A model generated the notes under the pieces. It searched no databases and was not told where the DNA came from. It saw only the letters and a program-made list of their open reading frames with translations. From the NCBI RefSeq assembly GCF_902497895.1, contig NZ_CABVHQ010000025.1, positions 20,849-84,848 of the forward strand: a DNA stretch of 64,000 nt, read 5' to 3'. The first letter of the stretch is position 1, and every line of letters begins with the position of its first letter. Made by a program: the position numbers and the translations under genes. Below, in pieces: positions 59,402 through 64,000 of the stretch. This DNA comes from Pseudomonas fluorescens. GTDB lineage: Bacteria > Pseudomonadota > Gammaproteobacteria > Pseudomonadales > Pseudomonadaceae.

Positions 59402-60862
59402 TTACAACGCCGAAGCAGCTTCCGCCAATTTCGGCTGGCGATACAGGTCCAGCAGCACCTGGTCGAGCACCGAGGACGCGCCCCATGGTTTCGGATCGTT
59501 GAGGATCGCTACCACTGCCCAGGTATTGCCATTGCTGTCGCGGCTGAAGCCGGCAATGGCGCGCACGGTGTTCAGGGTGCCGGTCTTGATATGCGCCTCA
59601 CCGGCCATGGCGGTGCGTTTCAAGCGTTTGCGCATGGTGCCGTCCATGCCGGCAATCGGCATCGAACTGACGAACTCCGCCGAGTACGGGCTTCTCCAGG
59701 CCGCCTGCAGCATCGCGCCCATTTCCCGGGCACTGACCCGTTCGGCGCGGGACAGCCCGGACCCGTTTTCCATGACCAGATGCGGCGCAGTGATGCCTTT
59801 CTTTGCCAGCCACTGGCGCACTACCCGTTGCGCGGCTTTGGCGTCGTCACCGTCGGCAGCGTTGCGAAACTCGGCGCCGAGGCTGAGGAACAGCTGCTGG
59901 GCCATGGTGTTGTTACTGTACTTGTTGATGTCGCGGATGATCTCCGCCAGATCCGGCGAGAATGCCCGGGCCAGGACCTTGGCGTCCTTGGGCACTGCGG
60001 CCAGACGGTCCTGGCCCTGGATGCTGCCACCCAGTTCCTGCCAGATCGCCCGCACGGCGCCGGCGGTATAGGTCGCGTGATCAAGCAGCGACAGGTAGGT
60101 CTGGGAACTGCAACCCTCGCCCAACTGGCCGTTGACCGTCACGCTCACGCCGCCATCGGCCCGGGCCACCGGGTTGTAGCGCACGTTGCCGGTGCACTGC
60201 CTGGAGTTGACGGCCTTGACCTGGTTGTCGATGTGAATGGTGGCAATCGGCGGTTCGACGGAAACCAGGACCTTGCCCGAGTCATTGCGCGCGACGAAGC
60301 GCAGCGCCTTGAGGTTGACCATCAGCGAATCGGGTTTGACCAGGAAGGGTTTGTTATCGTCATTGCCGTCGTCATTGAACTGCGGCAACTGCGGTTGCAC
60401 GAAGAAATTGCGGTCCAGCACCAGATCGCCGGTGACTTGCTGCACGCCATTGGCCCGCAGGTCACGCATCAGCAGCCAAAGCTTTTCCATGTTCAGCTTC
60501 GGGTCGCCACCGCCCTTGAGGTACAGGTTGCCACGCAGGATGCCGCCACTGAGGACACCGTCGGTGTAGAACTCGGTCTTCCACTGATGGTTGGGCCCAA
60601 GCATTTCCAGGGCGGCATAGGTGGTCACCAGCTTCATGGTCGAGGCCGGGTTGACTGACACATCGGCGTTGTAAATCGTTGGGGTGCCCGGGCCGTTGAG
60701 CGGAATCATCACCAGTGACAAGGCATCGTTCTGCAATTTGCTGGCTTTAAGGGCTTGTTGAACCTTGGGCGACAGGGCGGTGTTGATCGGAGCGGATTGA
60801 ACAGGCAGGGCCAGAGGCAGAAGTAGACTGGCAAGCAACAATGGACGCAAAGATTTGATCAT
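59402..60862 (-). CDS. dacB: DacB, D-alanyl-D-alanine carboxypeptidase/endopeptidase (PBP4)
   Basis: A 486-aa class C low-molecular-mass PBP with a signal peptide (about 1-23, SLRPLLLASLLLPLALPVQS). The active-site motifs are STMK (in NPASTMKLVTTYAAL), SNN (KYSNNTMAQQL) and KTG (HIKTGTLN), with the long PBP4 insert between the first two. It trims and cuts peptidoglycan cross-links in the periplasm. Loss of PBP4 induces AmpC beta-lactamase in P. aeruginosa. The ATG at 60862 gives a proper signal peptide. Confidence 0.94.
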   Translation of the reverse strand: MIKSLRPLLLASLLLPLALPVQSAPINTALSPKVQQALKASKLQNDALSLVMIPLNGPGTPTIYNADVSVNPASTMKLVTTYAALEMLGPNHQWKTEFYTDGVLSGGILRGNLYLKGGGDPKLNMEKLWLLMRDLRANGVQQVTGDLVLDRNFFVQPQLPQFNDDGNDDNKPFLVKPDSLMVNLKALRFVARNDSGKVLVSVEPPIATIHIDNQVKAVNSRQCTGNVRYNPVARADGGVSVTVNGQLGEGCSSQTYLSLLDHATYTAGAVRAIWQELGGSIQGQDRLAAVPKDAKVLARAFSPDLAEIIRDINKYSNNTMAQQLFLSLGAEFRNAADGDDAKAAQRVVRQWLAKKGITAPHLVMENGSGLSRAERVSAREMGAMLQAAWRSPYSAEFVSSMPIAGMDGTMRKRLKRTAMAGEAHIKTGTLNTVRAIAGFSRDSNGNTWAVVAILNDPKPWGASSVLDQVLLDLYRQPKLAEAASAL

Positions 60863-61094
60863 CTGTAATAAAACCCTACAGCCGAGGGGAAAAAGACGAG
60901 GGCACGTGGACAAATTCCCTCAGTGGTCATGAAAGTGTCGGCATTATGCCCCAAGGTATGGCGACTTGTGCCGTGCCCTGTCGCTCCAATCGGCTATTTT
61001 TTTACAGACGGCACAGACCTGACCCTATAGAGGCGGGCAAACGCTTGCTTAAGCTGCTAAAGTGCCGCCCGTTATTACTTATGAGGATTGTTCC

Positions 61095-61439
61095 ATGGCG
61101 ACTAACCGTTCCCAGCGTCTGCGCAAAAAATTGTGCGTCGATGAATTTCAAGAGCTGGGTTTCGAGCTGAACCTGGATTTCAAAGAAGATTTGGCTGATG
61201 AGGCTATTGACACTTTCCTCAACGAGTTCCTGGAAGAAGCAATGGAGGCCAATGGCCTCGGCTACGTTGGCGGCGATGACTACGGTCTGGTTTGCCTGAT
61301 CAAACGTGGTTCGGTCAGCGAAGAGCAGCGCGCAGCTGTTGAAGCCTGGCTCAAAGGCCGTACCGAGCTGAAAAGCGTTGAAGTCAGCCCGCTGTTGGAC
61401 GTCTGGTACCCGGAAAAGCCAATCAATCCGGTAGCCTGA
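61095..61439 (+). CDS. yggL: YggL-family 50S ribosome-associated protein
   Basis: A 114-aa protein of the DUF469/YggL family. It has a basic start (MATNRSQRLRKKLCVDEFQELGFEL), acidic helices and a C-terminal LKSVEVSPLLDVWYPE. E. coli YggL associates with the 50S subunit; the function is not well defined. The ATG at 61095 is preceded by GAGG. It is divergent from dacB, with about 230 nt between starts. Confidence 0.88.
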   Translation: MATNRSQRLRKKLCVDEFQELGFELNLDFKEDLADEAIDTFLNEFLEEAMEANGLGYVGGDDYGLVCLIKRGSVSEEQRAAVEAWLKGRTELKSVEVSPLLDVWYPEKPINPVA

Positions 61440-61449
61440 TGTCATGAAC

Positions 61450-61471
61450 CAGCGGCCCGCCCGGGCCGCTG
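61450..61471 (+). terminator. Hairpin downstream of yggL
   Basis: CAGCGGCCC-GCCC-GGGCCGCTG, a perfect 9-bp stem 10 nt after the stop. No U-run follows, so it may stabilise the 3' end more than terminate. Confidence 0.55.
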
Positions 61472-61570
61472 ATTCGATGCTGCCCTGCGCGGCCTGTCGA
61501 TTTTTCCCTTCTATTATCTGTTCAAGCCTCGGGCGTGTTTCCCGGGATTTTCTGTGGGCGATGTTCGAGA

Positions 61571-61659
61571 AGATCAAAAGATCGCAGCCTGCGGCAGCTC
61601 CTACGGTGCCGGATATGTGCGGGATCCTGTAGGAGTTGCCGCAGGCTGCGATCTTTTCA
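61571..61659. repeat. REPIN, 'GTAGGAGCTGCCGCAGGC' family
   Basis: An inverted copy at 61571-61604 and a direct copy at 61629-61659 (one change in the core). It separates yggL from the convergent benE. Confidence 0.88.
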
Positions 61660-62847
61660 GCTTTTGCGCCAATTCAGAATCACCAGCGTCAACACCCCCG
61701 CAACAATCCCCCAGAACGCCGAACCAATCGAAAACAGCGTCAGCCCCGAAGCGGTGACCATAAAGGTGATCAGCGCGGCTTCGCGTTCCTTTACTTCATA
61801 CATGGCAATGCTCAGGCCATTGATGATCGAGCCGAACAGGGCCAGCGCGGCAATCGACAGCACCAGTTCCTTGGGCAGCGCAGCGAACAGTGCCGCCAGC
61901 GTGGCGCCGAATACCCCGGCAATTGCGTAGAAAATCCCGCACCAGACCGCTGCGGTGTAACGTTTATTGCGATCTTCATGGGCGTGGGGCCCGGTGCAGA
62001 TCGCGGCACTGATGGCGGCAAGGTTGATGCCGTGGGAACCGAACGGCGCCAGCAACAGCGAGGCGATGCCGGTGGTGGTGATCAGGGGCGAAGCAGGAAC
62101 GTTGTAACCGTCGGCGCGCAGCACGGCGATGCCGGGCATGTTCTGCGAGGTCATAGCCACCACAAACAGCGGAATGCCGATGCTGATGGTCGCCGCCAGG
62201 GAGAAGTGCGGGGTGGTCCAGACCGGCGTGGCCAGTTCCAGGCTGAAGCCGCTGAAGTCCAGCAGCCCCATCATGCCGGAGAGCGCCGTGCCGATCAGCA
62301 ACGCGCCCAATACCGCATAACGTGGCGACAGGCGTTTGATGACCAGATAAGTAAAGAACATGCCGAGCACCAGCGCCGTGCGGTGTTGCGCGGCGACGAA
62401 GATTTCGCTCCCGATCTTGAACAGAATCCCGGCCAGCAGCGCCGCGGCCAGCGAGGCGGGAATCCGTTTGACCAATCGCTCGAAACTGCCGGTCAACCCG
62501 CAAATGGTCACCAGCACCGCACAGGTGATATAGGCGCCGATGGCTTCACCATAACTCACACCGCCCAGGCTGGTGATCAACAGCGCCGCACCCGGGGTCG
62601 ACCAGGCGATGGTGACAGGCGTGCGATAACGCAGGGACAGGCCGATGCTGCACACCGCCATGCCGATCGAGATCGCCCAGATCCACGACGAGATCTGTCC
62701 GCTGGTCAGCCCGGCCGCCTGGCCGGCCTGAAACATCAGCACCAGCGAACTGGTGTAGCCGGTCATCATTGCGATGAAACCGGCGACGATGGCCGAAGGT
62801 GACGTGTCGGCCAATGGGCGTAACTGCGCTTGCGTGGCGTCGGTCAT
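61657..62847 (-). CDS. benE: BenE-family benzoate/H+ symporter
   Basis: A 396-aa membrane protein with about twelve helices. It has the BenE-type AGFIAMMTGYTSSLVLMFQAGQ start and the conserved GSHGINLAAISAAICTGPHAHED segment. Members import benzoate, but many Pseudomonas genomes have several BenE paralogues of unknown substrate, and no ben genes are nearby. The start at 62847 gives MTDATQAQLRPLADTS; a TTG seven codons upstream lies within a TTGTACAA palindrome. It is divergent from a GntR gene, its likely regulator. Confidence 0.82.
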   Translation of the reverse strand: MTDATQAQLRPLADTSPSAIVAGFIAMMTGYTSSLVLMFQAGQAAGLTSGQISSWIWAISIGMAVCSIGLSLRYRTPVTIAWSTPGAALLITSLGGVSYGEAIGAYITCAVLVTICGLTGSFERLVKRIPASLAAALLAGILFKIGSEIFVAAQHRTALVLGMFFTYLVIKRLSPRYAVLGALLIGTALSGMMGLLDFSGFSLELATPVWTTPHFSLAATISIGIPLFVVAMTSQNMPGIAVLRADGYNVPASPLITTTGIASLLLAPFGSHGINLAAISAAICTGPHAHEDRNKRYTAAVWCGIFYAIAGVFGATLAALFAALPKELVLSIAALALFGSIINGLSIAMYEVKEREAALITFMVTASGLTLFSIGSAFWGIVAGVLTLVILNWRKS

Positions 62848-62860
62848 GGAGCGGTGGTCC

Positions 62861-62868
62861 TTGTACAA
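62861..62868. promoter_or_regulatory. TTGTACAA palindrome upstream of benE
   Basis: An 8-bp perfect palindrome 13 nt before the benE ATG. A related TTGTGTACAAT occurs at 63095-63105 before the GntR gene. The pair suggests shared operators, but each is short. Confidence 0.4.
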
Positions 62869-62900
62869 ATGAAGATGTCCGCGGTGAACACGGCCCCCCC

Positions 62901-62987
62901 GTAGGAGCTGCCGCAGGCTGCGATCTTTTGATCTTCGGGGATGTGCAGTGCGCCTGAAAAGATCGCAGCCTGCGGCAGCTCCTACGG
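62901..62987. repeat. REPIN, 'GTAGGAGCTGCCGCAGGC' family
   Basis: A direct copy at 62901-62936 and an inverted copy at 62957-62987. It lies between the divergent benE and GntR genes, upstream of both, and takes up part of the 349-nt gap 62848-63196. Confidence 0.9.
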
Positions 62988-63135
62988 GTCGGTGTCCGCC
63001 ATGGATTCTGTGTGAAGCCTAAACGCAAACATAAGTGAATGTTGCAATACAGCCGCAGCCGTAAATTGCCGTACAGTCGTGTTAGCACACGCAGTTGTGT
63101 ACAATGTGCCATGTTTTTTCGCGATACTTGCCCGT

Positions 63136-63169
63136 GAACTGCCGTGTCGTACTACAGTCACGGTAGTTC
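63136..63169. promoter_or_regulatory. Inverted repeat upstream of the GntR gene
   Basis: GAACTGCCGTG (63136-63146) and CACGGTAGTTC (63159-63169) are inverted with one mismatch and a 12-nt spacer, 27 nt before the start codon. This is a candidate operator or promoter-overlapping site. Confidence 0.5.
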
Positions 63170-63196
63170 GCCGCAGTTTTCCCAACTCGAGTGCCC

Positions 63197-63961
63197 ATGA
63201 ACGATCAGTTGCAGCCCCTCAAGAAACAACCGCGAGCAGGCAAGGCCGGCCGCAGTGGAACCCAGGACGATATTGTCTACGCGCATATCTTAGAGGCCAT
63301 CCTCGAGCAGCGCCTGGCGCCCGGCACCAAGTTGAGCGAAGAAGCCCTGGGGGAAATTTTCGGGGTCAGCCGCACCATCATTCGCCGCGCCCTGTCGCGT
63401 CTGGCCCATGAAGGCGTGGTTTTGTTGCGCCCGAATCGTGGTGCCATTGTGGCCAGTCCGAGCGTTCAGGAGGCCCGCCAGGTGTTTCTTGCGCGGCGTC
63501 TGGTCGAGCGCGCAATTACCGAGTTGGCAGTGCAGCATGCGACGGCCGAAGAGTTGAGCCAATTGCGGCAAATGGTCAACGACGAGCGCGACAGTTTCTC
63601 CCGTGGCGACCGTGGGGCGGGGATCCGGCTCTCTGGCGAATTCCACCTGAAGCTCGCCGAAGCGGCGAAAAATGCTCCGCTGATCAGCTTTCAGCGCAGC
63701 CTGGTGTCCCAGACTTCATTGATCATCGCCCAGTACGAAAGCGGCAACCGTTCGCATTGTTCCTACGATGAACACACCCAGTTGATCGACGCCATCGAGG
63801 CGCGCGACGCGACACTTGCGGTGGACCTGATGATGCATCACATGGATCACATCGACAGCAAGCTCAACCTCGACGAAGACAGCGCCTCGGACGATCTGCA
63901 TGCGGTGTTCTCGCATATATTGCAGACCAAGAAGCCGGGTCGGACAACCGCCAAACTTTGA
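63197..63961 (+). CDS. GntR-family (FCD domain) regulator
   Basis: A 254-aa protein. A basic tail is followed by a GntR winged helix at about residues 25-95 (EEALGEIFGVSRTIIRRALSRLAHEGVVLLRPNRGAIV). The FCD effector domain covers about 105-235, with metal-type residues in GEFHLKLAEA and YDEHTQLIDAI. The ATG at 63197 is preferred to the GTG two codons earlier. It is divergent from benE; regulation of that transporter is inferred. Similar FCD regulators next to purine/nucleobase or aromatic transporters exist, so the ligand is open. Confidence 0.88.
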   Translation: MNDQLQPLKKQPRAGKAGRSGTQDDIVYAHILEAILEQRLAPGTKLSEEALGEIFGVSRTIIRRALSRLAHEGVVLLRPNRGAIVASPSVQEARQVFLARRLVERAITELAVQHATAEELSQLRQMVNDERDSFSRGDRGAGIRLSGEFHLKLAEAAKNAPLISFQRSLVSQTSLIIAQYESGNRSHCSYDEHTQLIDAIEARDATLAVDLMMHHMDHIDSKLNLDEDSASDDLHAVFSHILQTKKPGRTTAKL

Positions 63962-63978
63962 TTTGTTGGGCTCGCCGA

Positions 63979-64000
63979 AAAGATCGCAGCCTGCGGCAGC
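63979..64000. repeat. REP copy at the right edge (partial)
   Basis: AAAGATCGCAGCCTGCGGCAG, the inverted form of the GTAGGAGCTGCCGCAGGC family, cut by the window end. Confidence 0.85.

Overview
The window is about 64 kb of chromosome from a fluorescent Pseudomonas (P. fluorescens group). Gene content and order point there: an fpv pyoverdine-iron release operon, a crfX-cmpX-sigX-oprF block, a nas/nir locus with nasS-nasT, an acnD/prpF-type propionate operon, rmf next to rlmL, high GC, and many short REP/REPIN palindromes of the families typical of this group. No rRNA, tRNA, phage, transposase or CRISPR array was seen, so this is ordinary core chromosome with a few accessory insertions.

Layout. 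1-3.8 kb: fpvGHJK-C-(D), the periplasmic iron-release arm of pyoverdine uptake, with a Fur-like box upstream. 4.0-4.6 kb: a RelE/HTH toxin-antitoxin pair. 4.8-7.4 kb: HAD phosphatase, SDR and a divergent LysR regulator. 7.6-10.8 kb: cysH, thrH and pabB, with a ~200-nt foldback between cysH and thrH. 11.1-14.1 kb: a three-gene envelope cassette (retropepsin-like protease, inactive-transglutaminase/7TM protein, ATP-grasp ligase). 14.4-23.1 kb: a GntR regulator plus prpB-prpC-acnD-prpF-prpD, the 2-methylcitrate cycle.

23.4-30.4 kb is the most unusual region. A divergent MocR regulator faces six tightly packed genes: an EamA exporter, a JAMM protease, a ThiS/MoaD-E1-rhodanese triple fusion, a cysteine-synthase-like PLP enzyme, a serine acetyltransferase with a C-terminal extension, and an AlaX-type tRNA editing protein. 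Together they look like a protein-thiocarboxylate route from serine to cysteine or a related beta-substituted amino acid, with export and trans-editing. The end product is not known to me.

30.6-40 kb: ppsR/ppsA, an alpha/beta hydrolase, rraA, a ZntB-type transporter, then crfX-cmpX-sigX-oprF. 40.3-52.1 kb: assimilatory nitrate/nitrite reduction (cobA, nasA, nirD, nirB), a phosphatase-kinase fusion, a nitrate transporter and nasT-nasS. Both the nirB and the transporter leaders carry a sigma-54 promoter, two hexaloop hairpins of the NasT (ANTAR) type and an intrinsic terminator, so the whole nitrate pathway appears to be under NasS-NasT antitermination. 52.3-64 kb: pyrD, rmf, rlmL, a CHASE-PAS-GGDEF diguanylate cyclase, dacB, a YggL-family gene, benE and a GntR regulator. 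Two strongly structured non-coding stretches lie between rmf and rlmL.

Starts were chosen by ribosome binding site and family length. Functions come from motif recognition by eye; no database search was run.
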